Positions 1-8,252 of a stretch of DNA of 40,820 bases are shown here, one piece after another; the first letter of the stretch is position 1; every line of letters starts with the position of its first letter. The stretch is from an uncultured Bacteroides sp. (GTDB lineage Bacteria > Bacteroidota > Bacteroidia > Bacteroidales > Bacteroidaceae), in assembly GCA_958453305.1 (NCBI GenBank), contig CAUDXH010000016.1, positions 1 through 40,820 of the forward strand, in the 5' to 3' direction. The notes beneath the pieces were generated by a model. The model saw nothing but the letters and a program-made list of their open reading frames with translations. It ran no database searches and was not told where the DNA came from. The position numbers and the translations under genes were made by a program.

Positions 1-246
1 GCCGGTTTTATTGTTTAACTTTTAATTTTTCGGTAAAAATTTACCGAAGTATTGAATATATGTTTTGAGATACAAATGTACGTAGATGTTTTAAAAACGG
101 AATAGGACAAAAAGAATGTTTATGTGCTAAAAACGATATTCATTTTATTTATAAGTCTGTAAAACGATAAAATTGCATCTTTTTTATGAGATTTTATCGA
201 TTCCTTATTCGATGGAAAGTAATGTTGTTTACTTTTGGAACTGTTA

Positions 247-1125
247 ATGGAAAAGAAAGCCACAACCATGAATTTACAGATAGATCAGTTTCGTCCTTTG
301 GTTTTGAATGTAGGGCTGGCGGTTCATTGTGCAGATTGGAACTGGAAGAATGTAAACAGTCCTTTTTGTCGTTTATATTATGTTACGGAGGGCTGTGCCC
401 GTGTTTGCCTTTCGGATAAGGTTTATACACTGACTCCTGGGCACATGTATTTTATTCCTCCCTTTGTATCTCATAATTATGAATGCGACTGTAGATTTGT
501 ACATTATTATTTGCACTTATATGAGGAGTTTCATCTTGATAATGATTTATTGAATTCGTGGGTTTTTCCTGTTGAAATTGAAGCTGGAGATTTTGAGTTG
601 AGTTTATTTAGACGCCTGTGTGAAATGAATCCTGCTTTATGCTTGAAAAAATCAGATCCGGCTACGTATGACAACAATCCAACGTTGATACAGACTTTGT
701 TAAAAAATAAGCAGTGGAGTTTTTGCGATAAGTTAGAGTCAAGAGGGATTGTGCTTCAGTTGTTGTCCCGGTTTATCAGACAGTCTAACTATAATAGTGT
801 AAGTATGAAAGACAGCAGAGTGGCTAAGGTGATGCTTTATATTCGCCAACATGTTCATGAGCCAATCGGGCTTGATGAGTTGGCAGAAAGAGCCTGCTTG
901 TCTAAAGACCATTTGATACGTTTGTTTAAGAAGGAAACAGGCACAACTCCTTTTCAATATGTCATTCAAAAGAAGATAGAGGAGGCACAGATATTACTGG
1001 TAACAGAGAATATACCGGTAAAGGAGATTGCTTACCGTCTGTCTTTTGATGATTATTCTTATTTCAACCGTTTGTTTAAGAAAATGACTGGTTTTACGCC
1101 TTTAAGCTATCGAGCTATGTATTAG
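247..1125 (+). CDS. AraC-family transcriptional regulator
   Basis: Predicted DNA-binding regulator with an N-terminal cupin-like sensing domain (roughly residues 10-140) and a C-terminal AraC double helix-turn-helix (about residues 190-290). Seen: the first helix region contains IGLDELAERACLSKDHLIRL and the second IPVKEIAYRLSFDDYSYFNR, followed by FKKMTGFTPLSYR, the signature end of the family. Length is typical. The frame is open from a TTG at 235, but the ATG at 247 is preferred; an ATG at 268 is also possible. No clear ribosome-binding site helps decide. It stands alone: the next gene, rsgA, converges on it, and nothing upstream is in the window. AraC proteins of this shape in Bacteroidales often respond to sugars, but the ligand and targets cannot be read here. 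Confidence 0.88.
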   Translation: MEKKATTMNLQIDQFRPLVLNVGLAVHCADWNWKNVNSPFCRLYYVTEGCARVCLSDKVYTLTPGHMYFIPPFVSHNYECDCRFVHYYLHLYEEFHLDNDLLNSWVFPVEIEAGDFELSLFRRLCEMNPALCLKKSDPATYDNNPTLIQTLLKNKQWSFCDKLESRGIVLQLLSRFIRQSNYNSVSMKDSRVAKVMLYIRQHVHEPIGLDELAERACLSKDHLIRLFKKETGTTPFQYVIQKKIEEAQILLVTENIPVKEIAYRLSFDDYSYFNRLFKKMTGFTPLSYRAMY

Positions 1126-1149
1126 GTTTTTACACTTTAGCTTCTTTCG

Positions 1150-1179
1150 TCAGGGCAGCCTGCCGGCAGATGTCCCTGA
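1150..1179. other. Hairpin between convergent araC and rsgA
   Basis: Outer arms TCAGGG (1150-1155) and CCCTGA (1174-1179) enclose the palindrome CTGCCGGCAG (1160-1169). It lies between two convergent genes, so it may help end transcription, but neither strand has a following T-tract. It is therefore only a weak terminator candidate. Confidence 0.3.
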
Positions 1180-1248
1180 TGAAAAAAAGCCTGTAAGGCG
1201 ATTGATAGCCTTCAAGGTAGATGATGCGTCTTGGTAGATGGATAAACT

Positions 1249-2184
1249 TTAATAACCTGAACGGTATTTTCCTTCTTCCTTATCTTCCATCATGCTTAAG
1301 TAAGAGGTATATCTTGATTCGCTGATGAAATGTTTTTCCACCGCTTCGCGTACGGCACACCCCGGTTCGTGCCGATGGGTGCAGTTATTATATTTGCAGT
1401 TTGCGGAGAATTCGAAGATTTCTTTAAAGTAATGCCCTATTTCTTCTTCCTCCATATCGAATGTGCCAAATCCCTTGATTCCCGGAGTGTCAATAAGATA
1501 ACCTCCCTCTTCCAGAGGAAACATTTCAGAGAAAGTGGTGGTATGCATTCCTGTGTTATGGGCGGTTGATATTTCTCCTGTTTTTATGCTTTGCTCCGGC
1601 AGGATGGCGTTGATGAGCGTAGATTTACCTACTCCGGAATGCCCGGACAGCAGAGTTATTTTGCCCTTAAGCGCTTGTTTGATTTCATCTATGCCAGTTT
1701 CGTTGAGTGCTGAAATCTTCAGACAGGGATAGCCGATGTGGGTATAAAGATGGACTAAAGCATCAAGATAGCTTAATTCTTCCTCTGAATAGCGGTCGGT
1801 TTTATTGAACACCAAGCATACCGGTACGCGGTAAGCTTCGGCTGAAGCCAAGAACCGGTCGATGAAGGTTGTTGAGGTTTCCGGATAATTCACCGTAATG
1901 ATAAGCATACACTGATCCAGATTGGCAGCAATGATATGCGACTGCTTGGATAAGTTTGACGCGCGTCGGATGATATAGTTCTTCCGGTCTTCTATTTCGG
2001 TGATAAAGGCGGTTCCTTCAGCGTTGAGTGCAATCTTCACCCTGTCGCCCACAGCGATGGGGTTTGTGCTGCGTATGCCTTTCAGGCGGAAGTTTCCTTT
2101 GATTTTACATTCTACCAGCCGGTTGCTTTCCGTTTTGACCAGATACCAACTGCCTGTGTTTTTTATGACTAAGCCTTTCTCCAT
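1249..2184 (-). CDS. rsgA: Ribosome small-subunit-dependent GTPase A
   Basis: Circularly permuted GTPase that checks late maturation of the 30S ribosomal subunit in the cytoplasm. Seen in the 311-residue product: N-terminal OB-fold region (about 1-75), then the permuted G motifs, NKTD (G4, about 127-130) before the P-loop GHSGVGKST (about 181-189) and DTPG (G3, about 232-235). The C-terminal zinc-knuckle has C263, C268, H270 and C276. The frame is open 15 codons further upstream, but that extension runs through a 12-bp hairpin; the ATG at 2184 gives the usual family start (MEKGLVIKN). It lies 81 bp downstream of frr on the same strand, a ribosome-related pairing, so co-transcription is likely. 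Confidence 0.95.
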   Translation of the reverse strand: MEKGLVIKNTGSWYLVKTESNRLVECKIKGNFRLKGIRSTNPIAVGDRVKIALNAEGTAFITEIEDRKNYIIRRASNLSKQSHIIAANLDQCMLIITVNYPETSTTFIDRFLASAEAYRVPVCLVFNKTDRYSEEELSYLDALVHLYTHIGYPCLKISALNETGIDEIKQALKGKITLLSGHSGVGKSTLINAILPEQSIKTGEISTAHNTGMHTTTFSEMFPLEEGGYLIDTPGIKGFGTFDMEEEEIGHYFKEIFEFSANCKYNNCTHRHEPGCAVREAVEKHFISESRYTSYLSMMEDKEEGKYRSGY

Positions 2185-2217
2185 GCTTTGTGAAAAATGG
2201 GAAGTGAGAAATGATGA

Positions 2218-2246
2218 CACAAACCTCACATGGGGTGAGGTTTGTG
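2218..2246 (+). terminator. Perfect 12-bp hairpin in the frr-rsgA gap
   Basis: Arms CACAAACCTCAC (2218-2229) and GTGAGGTTTGTG (2235-2246) with a 5-nt loop. The T-tract (CCTTTTTTTA from 2247) follows the stem only on the plus strand. This is therefore an intrinsic-terminator shape for antisense transcripts, while on the sense strand the hairpin sits in the rsgA leader without a T-tract. Confidence 0.6.
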
Positions 2247-2265
2247 CCTTTTTTTATATTGTCTT

Positions 2266-2826
2266 TTATACAGTCATGATTTCTTTGTCCTTAGCAGCCA
2301 GCATATCTTCGATTTGCTTAATGAACTTATCGTGTACTTTCTGCAGTTTAGCTTCCGAATTTTTCTGTTCATCTTCCGGCATGCCATCTTTTACAGCTTT
2401 CTTCAAAGCGTCGATAGCGTCACGGCGTGCATTTCGGATGCTTACTTTCGCTGTTTCTCCTTCACCTTTACATTGTTTGGCAAGTTGTTTACGGCGCTCT
2501 TCGGTCAAAGGAGGGATTCCCAAGCGGATAATTTCGCCGTTGTTTTCGGGCATGATACCCAGTTCAGAGTCGATGATTGCTTTTTCAATCACGCGGAACA
2601 TGCTTTTATCCCAAGGCTTGATAGCGATGCTGCGTGCGTCGGGGGTAGTGACTGCAGCAACGTTGTTGATAGGAACCATACTTCCGTATGAGTCTACACG
2701 GATACCGTCTAACAAACGTACATCGGCTTTTCCGGCACGGATATGAGCCAGTGAATCATCCAGATACATGATTGCCATATCCATTTTTTCTTCAGCTTCG
2801 CTGATAATCGTTTTTGAGTCTGCCAT
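2266..2826 (-). CDS. frr: Ribosome recycling factor
   Basis: Acts with EF-G to split post-termination ribosomes. The 186-residue product matches the family length (about 185). Seen: an N-terminal helix ending in LAHIRAGKADVRLLDGIRV, the middle domain starting VDSYGSMVPINNVAAVTTPD, and the conserved IIRLGIPPLTEERRKQLAKQ at the hinge to the long C-terminal helices, including ISIRNARRD-like sequence (VSIRNARRDA). In many bacteria frr follows pyrH; here the upstream gene is on the other strand, so frr begins its own unit with rsgA downstream. The start codon at 2826 follows an A/T-rich leader with no clear Shine-Dalgarno sequence. Confidence 0.97.
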   Translation of the reverse strand: MADSKTIISEAEEKMDMAIMYLDDSLAHIRAGKADVRLLDGIRVDSYGSMVPINNVAAVTTPDARSIAIKPWDKSMFRVIEKAIIDSELGIMPENNGEIIRLGIPPLTEERRKQLAKQCKGEGETAKVSIRNARRDAIDALKKAVKDGMPEDEQKNSEAKLQKVHDKFIKQIEDMLAAKDKEIMTV

Positions 2827-2961
2827 ATTGTTTTAGTTTTTATTGTTTTAGTTTTTCAGTTCGTTGAGTTTGTTTTTTTTGAGGCTTGAAGGTATATGCA
2901 GATATACTTTCATGCTAAGTTGAACAAAAATAAGTCATTTTTTGCTCTCTTGCAAATAATA

Positions 2962-2992
2962 TTTGAACACTGCCGGTAAATATTTATCTTTG
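2962..2992 (+). promoter_or_regulatory. Bacteroidetes-type promoter of the histidine phosphatase gene
   Basis: TTTG at 2962-2965, a 19-bp spacer, then TATCTTTG at 2985-2992, an exact fit to the TTTG / TAnnTTTG consensus of Bacteroides sigma-ABfr promoters. The predicted transcript starts around 2999, only about 12 nt before the ATG at 3011. This also rules out the longer frame that would begin inside the -33 element. Confidence 0.75.
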
Positions 2993-3010
2993 TGGCTAAA
3001 ATATGAATTC

Positions 3011-3541
3011 ATGCTTACTGTTTATTTAGTTCGACACGGGCAGACACAGGAAAATTTAGCTCGTATATTTCAGGGACATTTACCGGGTACGCTTACTGAA
3101 AAGGGGAAATTGCAGGCCATTGAGTTAGGAGAGAAACTGAGAGATATTCCTCTTGATGCAGTGGTGAGCAGTGACTTGAAGCGCGTAACCGATACGGTGG
3201 AGCTGGCAGTAGGAAAGCGGGGATTGCCGTGGGAGAGGTCGGTCTTATTCCGGGAAGTTGACTGGGGCGGATGGACCGGGCAGTTTTTGAATTCGGTAGA
3301 TTTGAGTCGTCCTCCTGCTGATGTGGAAACGCGTGAGATGTTATATGAGCGTGCTCGAAACTGCATTGAATATCTGTGCCGGAATTATGACGGGAAGCGG
3401 GTGTTGGTTGTTGCTCACGGACAGATAAACCGTTGTATACAAGCAAGGATGCAGGATATTCCTTTCGAAAATTTGAAATCTATTCAGCCTATGTTGAATG
3501 CGGAAGTCCGCGAATTTTTCTTATCAGTTGAGGCGGTTTGA
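3011..3541 (+). CDS. Histidine phosphatase (phosphoglycerate mutase-like) family protein
   Basis: Cytosolic phosphatase/mutase of the histidine phosphatase superfamily, about 176 residues. Seen: catalytic motif LVRHGQTQEN at residues 6-15 (nucleophile H9), the phosphate-binding segment SSDLKRVTDT, the acidic EVDWGGWTG segment, and the second histidine in VVAHGQINR. The length and the ARIFQGHLPG region resemble phosphatases of the cobalamin/alpha-ribazole and general PhoE/GpmB-like groups rather than glycolytic mutase. The substrate cannot be told. The start is the ATG at 3011, directly before the catalytic strand and just below a strong promoter. It is a single-gene unit ending at a bidirectional terminator. 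Confidence 0.88.
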   Translation: MLTVYLVRHGQTQENLARIFQGHLPGTLTEKGKLQAIELGEKLRDIPLDAVVSSDLKRVTDTVELAVGKRGLPWERSVLFREVDWGGWTGQFLNSVDLSRPPADVETREMLYERARNCIEYLCRNYDGKRVLVVAHGQINRCIQARMQDIPFENLKSIQPMLNAEVREFFLSVEAV

Positions 3542-3584
3542 AAACAGGCTGTATGTCTTATAGAAAAATGTTTATTTATTTGTC

Positions 3585-3628
3585 AAAAAACGCCTAAGCA
3601 TTTTAAGTGAAATGCTTAGGCGTTTTTT
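3585..3628. terminator. Bidirectional intrinsic terminator
   Basis: A perfect 19-bp inverted repeat: left arm 3585-3603 (six A then CGCCTAAGCATTT), 6-nt loop, right arm 3610-3628 ending in a T-tract that runs to 3629. The A-tract on the left arm gives a T-tract on the other strand, so it serves both the phosphatase gene (+) and lpxB (-), which converge here. The core GCTTAGGC recurs in the terminator near 40.07 kb. Confidence 0.92.
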
Positions 3629-3662
3629 TGCTGTTTTGTAAGAGAAAATCAGAACGCTTGTT

Positions 3663-4802
3663 TTATTTCTTACCTCTTGATAAAGAGCTGATTATGATTT
3701 CGGCTGCACGTTGAGAGGCTCCGGCTGTTCCTAAGGTTTGGATTAGCTGTTCATAGTCGGAGAGCATTTTAGAACGCTTGTTTCCATCAGGAAGAATTTG
3801 CTTGAGTTCAGCCTTCAGGTTTGTCACGGTCATTCCGTCGGCTACCAGTTCTGTAACCGCTTCATGTCCGGAAATCAGATTGACCAGAGAAATATATTGC
3901 ACCTTTAAAATATGGCGGCGGAGGAAAGAAACCAGTTTTCCGGCAGCTGTATAATAGCAAACCACTTGAGGAACTTTAAAGAGTGCCGTTTCAAGTGTGG
4001 CAGTTCCGCTTGTAACCAGTGCTGCGGTGGCATGGCTCAGCAAAGGATACGTCTGTCCGAATAAAATTTTCGTATCCTTGCCGATGAACTGCTGATAAAA
4101 CTCCGGGTCAATTCCGGGAGCTCCTGCTATCACAAACTGATATTGGGTAAAGTCTTTTGACGCTTCTACCATCCGCGACAGGTTATCTTTGATTTCCTGT
4201 TTCCTGCTGCCGGCAAGCAACGCAATAATCGGTCTGTGGTCTAACTTATTGCGCAGCTGAAACTCATCCAGGCTCTCCTGGTAGTTTTCACGGAAGGTCT
4301 GCACTGCATCCACACACGGGTTTCCTACATAATTGACAGGATAGTGATGTTTCTTGAAGAAATCCACCTCAAAAGGAAGTATAGACAATAGCTTGTCAAT
4401 ATCTCGCTTGATGTTTTTGATGCGGTATTCTTTCCAAGCCCATATTTTGGGTGAGATGTAATAGTAAACCGGAATACTGCTGTGCTGCTTTATGAATTTG
4501 GCAACTTTTAGGTTGAATCCCGGATAATCAATCAGTATCAGCACGTCTGGGTTCCAGGCTAAGATATCCTGCTTGCAGCAGCTGAGGTTCCGGAAGATGG
4601 TACGTAGGTGAAGCAATACGGGGATAAATCCCATATATGCCATATCGCGGTAATGTTTTACGCAAGTGCCTCCTGCTTTAGCCATCAAGTCGCCTCCGAA
4701 GAAGCGAAATTCGGCTTTCGGGTCTTCTTGTAGAAGGGCTTTCATCAAGTTAGAGGCATGTAAGTCTCCGGATGCCTCGCCGGCAATCAGGTAATATTTC
4801 AT
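3663..4802 (-). CDS. lpxB: Lipid-A-disaccharide synthase
   Basis: Glycosyltransferase (GT19) that joins UDP-2,3-diacylglucosamine and lipid X into the lipid A disaccharide at the inner face of the inner membrane. Seen in the 379-residue product: the N-terminal IAGEASGDLHASNLM, the middle LIDYPGFNLKVAKF and YYISPKIWAWKEYR segments, LALLPGSR-like LLAGSRKQEI, and the late TSGTATLETAL motif for nucleotide-sugar binding. Length is normal for the family. Its start overlaps the surE stop by 4 bp, which implies translational coupling in a surE-lpxB operon. It ends at the bidirectional terminator at about 3.6 kb. Confidence 0.96.
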   Translation of the reverse strand: MKYYLIAGEASGDLHASNLMKALLQEDPKAEFRFFGGDLMAKAGGTCVKHYRDMAYMGFIPVLLHLRTIFRNLSCCKQDILAWNPDVLILIDYPGFNLKVAKFIKQHSSIPVYYYISPKIWAWKEYRIKNIKRDIDKLLSILPFEVDFFKKHHYPVNYVGNPCVDAVQTFRENYQESLDEFQLRNKLDHRPIIALLAGSRKQEIKDNLSRMVEASKDFTQYQFVIAGAPGIDPEFYQQFIGKDTKILFGQTYPLLSHATAALVTSGTATLETALFKVPQVVCYYTAAGKLVSFLRRHILKVQYISLVNLISGHEAVTELVADGMTVTNLKAELKQILPDGNKRSKMLSDYEQLIQTLGTAGASQRAAEIIISSLSRGKK

Positions 4803-5569
4803 ACTTCCCAGTTCCAGTGATTAAGTTTGTCAAGTAGAGTATAAGCAGTCACGTCAATTTGAGTAGGAGTAATTGCTGCATAACCATGGTCAAGCGCCCA
4901 GTGGTCTGTGTCTTCCGCTTCCGGCTCGTTATTTTGGTAGCTTCCGGTAAGCCAGAAATAATGACCTCCCCGTGGGTGTTCAGCTTTTTCAAATTCATGT
5001 ATCCATACTCCGTCGGTCTGCCGGCAGATGCGGACGCCTTTTAACTCTTTTGCATCAGGAAAGTTTACGTTCAGGCAAATTCCCTTCGGAAGCCGGTTGC
5101 TTAAAACCTCTTCAGCGATGCGGCGCACATAAGGCAGGCAAGGAGAAAAGTCGGCATCCGGTGCATGGTTGCACAGTGAAAAGCCGATAGAAGGGATTCC
5201 CTTTAGGCAGCCTTCAATGACTACTCCCATGGTACCGGAATAATGTACATTAACCGAAGAGTTGTCTCCGTGGTTTATACCTCCGATAACCACGTCGGGC
5301 GTGCGGGGCATAAGCGTATGTAGTGCTAATTTTACGCAGTCAACAGGCGTACCGGTACATTTATATATAGTAAGGCCCGGTTCTTGCTTGATCAGCGTGT
5401 GGCGCAAAGGGGTTTCGGAAGTGATTGATCCGGAAGCTCCCGAACGGGGACCGTCAGGAGCAACAACGATGAGGTCGGCTACGGGGCGCAGTGCTCTGAT
5501 AAGCTCTTGGATGCCTTTGGCATTTACACCGTCATCGTTTGACAGCAACAGGAGTGGTCTTTCTTTCAT
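4799..5569 (-). CDS. surE: 5'/3'-nucleotidase SurE
   Basis: Metal-dependent nucleoside monophosphate phosphatase of the SurE family, cytosolic, linked to stationary-phase survival. Seen in 256 residues: the metal-binding LLLSNDDGVNAKGI at the N terminus, the APDGPRSGASGSIT loop, TGTPVDCVKLAL, and GGINHGDNSSVNVHYSGTMG, all family hallmarks. The start at 5569 is the first good methionine before the SNDDG strand. It heads the surE-lpxB unit and is divergent from parA across a 213-bp gap. Confidence 0.96.
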   Translation of the reverse strand: MKERPLLLLSNDDGVNAKGIQELIRALRPVADLIVVAPDGPRSGASGSITSETPLRHTLIKQEPGLTIYKCTGTPVDCVKLALHTLMPRTPDVVIGGINHGDNSSVNVHYSGTMGVVIEGCLKGIPSIGFSLCNHAPDADFSPCLPYVRRIAEEVLSNRLPKGICLNVNFPDAKELKGVRICRQTDGVWIHEFEKAEHPRGGHYFWLTGSYQNNEPEAEDTDHWALDHGYAAITPTQIDVTAYTLLDKLNHWNWEV

Positions 5570-5629
5570 TCTTATATTCTATAATTAATCGGTGGTAAAG
5601 TTACAACAAATCTTAATCTTCCCCAACCG

Positions 5630-5662
5630 GTTGCTGCATTTAAATAGAAATGTCTATCTTTG
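5630..5662 (+). promoter_or_regulatory. Likely parA operon promoter
   Basis: TATCTTTG at 5655-5662 fits TAnnTTTG exactly, with GTTG at 5630-5633 giving a 21-bp spacer. The predicted leader is about 115 nt before the parA ATG. A second weaker -7 match, TAACTTCG, lies at 5753-5760 and could give a shorter transcript. Confidence 0.55.
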
Positions 5663-5782
5663 TGCTCGTCGAAGTTATTAACAAAAGCGGTGAGTTATCA
5701 ACACTTTTATAAAAGTAGTCTTTTTTTATAGGCACTATCGCTAATTATTGCGTAACTTCGCAATCAGAATAAACTGATTAAT

Positions 5783-6550
5783 ATGGGAAAAATTATTGCT
5801 TTAGCCAATCAGAAAGGTGGCGTCGGCAAAACGACAACTACTATTAACTTGGCTGCATCTTTAGCCACTTTGGAAAAAAAAGTGCTCGTTATAGATGCTG
5901 ATCCTCAGGCAAATGCTTCGTCAGGATTAGGTGTGGATTTGAAAGATATTGACTGTTCTATTTATGAATGTCTTATAAATCAGGCCGATGTCCGGGAGGC
6001 TATTTATACGACTGATATTGACGGATTAGACATTATTCCCTCTCACATTGACTTGGTGGGTGCGGAAATAGAAATGCTGAACCTTGAGAATAGAGAAAAG
6101 ATTATGCGCCATGCTCTGGAGCCGATGAAGGTCGAGTATGACTATATATTGATAGACTGTTCACCTTCTTTGGGACTGATAACCATTAATGCGCTGACTG
6201 CAGCCGATTCGGTAATTATTCCCGTACAGTGTGAGTATTTTGCATTGGAAGGCATCAGCAAATTGCTGAATACAATTAAAATTATCAAGACGAAGCTGAA
6301 TCCTTCTTTGGAAATAGAAGGCTTTTTGTTGACGATGTTTGACTCACGCCTTCGTCTGGCTAATCAGATTTATGATGAGGTGAAACGCCACTTTCAGGAG
6401 TTGGTGTTTAAAACTATCATCCAGCGTAACGTTAAATTGAGTGAAGCTCCCAGTCATGGTATTCCTGCCATTTTATATGATGCAGAATCAACCGGAGCTA
6501 AAAACCACCTCTCTTTGGCTAATGAAATTATAAATCGAAACAGTAAGTAG
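5783..6550 (+). CDS. parA: ParA/Soj-family chromosome partitioning ATPase
   Basis: Walker-type ATPase that works with ParB to segregate the chromosome origin region. Seen in 255 residues: the deviant Walker A KGGVGKTTTTINLAASLA at about 10-27, Walker A' LVIDADPQANASSGLG, and Walker B YILIDCSPSLGLITINAL. It has no N-terminal HTH, so it is the chromosomal Soj-like type and not a P1-type plasmid ParA. It is followed after 3 bp by parB, then by DUF5683 and a transglycosylase gene with short gaps, forming a likely four-gene operon. Confidence 0.96.
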   Translation: MGKIIALANQKGGVGKTTTTINLAASLATLEKKVLVIDADPQANASSGLGVDLKDIDCSIYECLINQADVREAIYTTDIDGLDIIPSHIDLVGAEIEMLNLENREKIMRHALEPMKVEYDYILIDCSPSLGLITINALTAADSVIIPVQCEYFALEGISKLLNTIKIIKTKLNPSLEIEGFLLTMFDSRLRLANQIYDEVKRHFQELVFKTIIQRNVKLSEAPSHGIPAILYDAESTGAKNHLSLANEIINRNSK

Positions 6551-6553
6551 CAT

Positions 6554-7450
6554 ATGGCAGTACAAAAGAAATTTGCATTGGGAAGAGGACTTGACGCGTT
6601 GATATCGAACGAAGAGGTAAAAACGTCAGGCTCTTCTTCTATTAATGAAATTGAACTGAGCAAGATTTCGGTGAATCCGAATCAGCCTCGTCGTGAATTC
6701 GACCCGATAGCCTTGCAGGAACTTGCTGACTCTATAGCTGAAATAGGTATTATCCAACCTATCACGTTACGTAAACTGAGTGACGATTCTTATCAGATTA
6801 TTGCTGGTGAGCGGCGTTACCGGGCGTCTGTAATGGCGGGGATGAAGGCTATACCGGCTTATATCCGTACGGCCGATGATGAGAATGTAATGGAAATGGC
6901 GCTGATTGAAAACATTCAGCGTGAAGACTTGAACTCTCTGGAAATTGCACTTGCTTACCAGCATCTTATCGAACAATATGAACTGACGCAGGAGCGGCTG
7001 AGTGAGCGGGTGGGGAAAAAACGCACCACGATTGCCAACTACTTGCGGTTGCTGAAACTGCCTGCCCAAATTCAGGTAGCTCTGAAAAACAAGGAAATCG
7101 ACATGGGACACGCCCGTGCCTTGCTTGCCTTGGATGATCCTAAAATGCAAATCAGAATCTATAACGAAATTCTGTCACAAGGGTATTCGGTAAGAAAGGT
7201 AGAGGAATTGGTGAAGGCTTTGTCGAATGGAGAGGAAGTAGAGTCTGGAGGCAAAAAAATCGTACCGAAAGGAGCTAAACTTTCTGAAGGATATTCTATG
7301 TTACAAGATCATCTCTGTACTTTCTTTGGGGCAAAAGTACAGCTCTCATGCAGCCCGAAGGGAAAAGGAAAAATAAGTATTCCCTTTAATAATGAGGCCG
7401 ATTTGGAACGTATTATGGAGATTCTGGATTCGTTGAAGAAAACTGAATAA
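6554..7450 (+). CDS. parB: ParB/Spo0J-family partition protein
   Basis: CTP-dependent DNA clamp that loads at parS sites. Seen in 298 residues: N-terminal GRGLDALIS peptide (the ParA-stimulating type), VNPNQPRREFD, the CTPase/ParB-N core with IIAGERRYRASVMAG and ENIQREDLNSLEIA, then the HTH with LSERVGKKRTTIANYLRLLK, and a C-terminal dimerisation segment. Length and order are typical. It starts 3 bp after the parA stop. No parS-like palindrome was found near the genes. Confidence 0.96.
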   Translation: MAVQKKFALGRGLDALISNEEVKTSGSSSINEIELSKISVNPNQPRREFDPIALQELADSIAEIGIIQPITLRKLSDDSYQIIAGERRYRASVMAGMKAIPAYIRTADDENVMEMALIENIQREDLNSLEIALAYQHLIEQYELTQERLSERVGKKRTTIANYLRLLKLPAQIQVALKNKEIDMGHARALLALDDPKMQIRIYNEILSQGYSVRKVEELVKALSNGEEVESGGKKIVPKGAKLSEGYSMLQDHLCTFFGAKVQLSCSPKGKGKISIPFNNEADLERIMEILDSLKKTE

Positions 7451-7461
7451 ATAGAGGAACC

Positions 7462-8247
7462 TTGAAACAACGGAGATTTATATATATCTTGTCTATCCTG
7501 CTCTTTTTGTGTGGTCTGGTATCTGGACCCACAGAAGGCTATGCTCAGCGCGCCCGTAATCATCGTCTCGGACTGATGAAGGCGGACTCTACTCATGTGG
7601 ATGTTTTTGCTGACAGCCTTTCTTCTGATACTTCAACCATTCAGCGTACGCAGCGTTTGGAGGCATTGGAAGCTCCGGTTGATACAGCCTTACTGGTTCG
7701 GCAGAATGATTCTGTCCAGACAGCGATGCCGGAAAAGAAAAAACGTTGGATTCCTGATTCAAAGAAATCAGTCTGGCTGGGACTGGTTATTCCGGGCGCA
7801 GGACAGATTTATAACCGGAAATACTGGAAACTGCCTATTATTTACGGGGGCTTTGTGGGATGTGCGTATGCATTAACCTGGAACGGGAAGATGTATAAGG
7901 ATTATTCGCAGGCTTATCAGGATATTATGAGTAATAATCCGAATAATGACAGCTATATGGATTTTGTGGGGGCTGGAAAAACACAGGAGGATATTCTGAA
8001 TAACCTGAAATATTATCAAGAGCGCTTTCGTAAACAAAAAGACTTGTATCGACGTCAGCGCGACTTAAGTATATTTGCTTTTATTGGGGTTTATCTGCTT
8101 TCTGTAATCGATGCGTATGTCGATGCGGAACTTTCCGACTTTGATATTTCAAAGGACTTAGGACTGAAGCTGGAACCCGCTATCTTTAATGATGCCTGCC
8201 GCCATCGTCCGCAAGGGGTTGGACTGCAGTGTAGTATCAAATTTTAG
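7462..8247 (+). CDS. DUF5683 domain-containing protein with signal peptide
   Basis: Exported or membrane-associated protein of unknown function, 261 residues. Seen: an N-terminal signal peptide (basic KQRR, then a hydrophobic run to about residue 28, ending near YAQ), a low-complexity Ser/Thr/Asp region, then the DUF5683 core starting about residue 100 with WLGLVIPGAGQIYNRKYWKL and a hydrophobic IIYGGFVGCAYALTW. A second hydrophobic segment is at LSIFAFIGVYLLSVID. The only start that keeps the signal peptide is the TTG at 7462, preceded by AGAGGAAC, a good ribosome-binding site. It sits between parB and the transglycosylase gene (6-bp gap), which suggests an envelope role tied to the cell cycle; that is inference. 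Confidence 0.85.
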   Translation: MKQRRFIYILSILLFLCGLVSGPTEGYAQRARNHRLGLMKADSTHVDVFADSLSSDTSTIQRTQRLEALEAPVDTALLVRQNDSVQTAMPEKKKRWIPDSKKSVWLGLVIPGAGQIYNRKYWKLPIIYGGFVGCAYALTWNGKMYKDYSQAYQDIMSNNPNNDSYMDFVGAGKTQEDILNNLKYYQERFRKQKDLYRRQRDLSIFAFIGVYLLSVIDAYVDAELSDFDISKDLGLKLEPAIFNDACRHRPQGVGLQCSIKF

Positions 8248-8252
8248 TATCC

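Noticed and set aside
186..419. 77-residue frame overlapping the AraC gene start
   Set aside because: It is in another frame of the clearly conserved AraC protein and has no family features.
2000..2746. 248-residue plus-strand frame across the frr-rsgA gap
   Set aside because: It is antisense to two well-recognised genes, and its Ser/Phe/Leu-rich composition is typical of a shadow frame.
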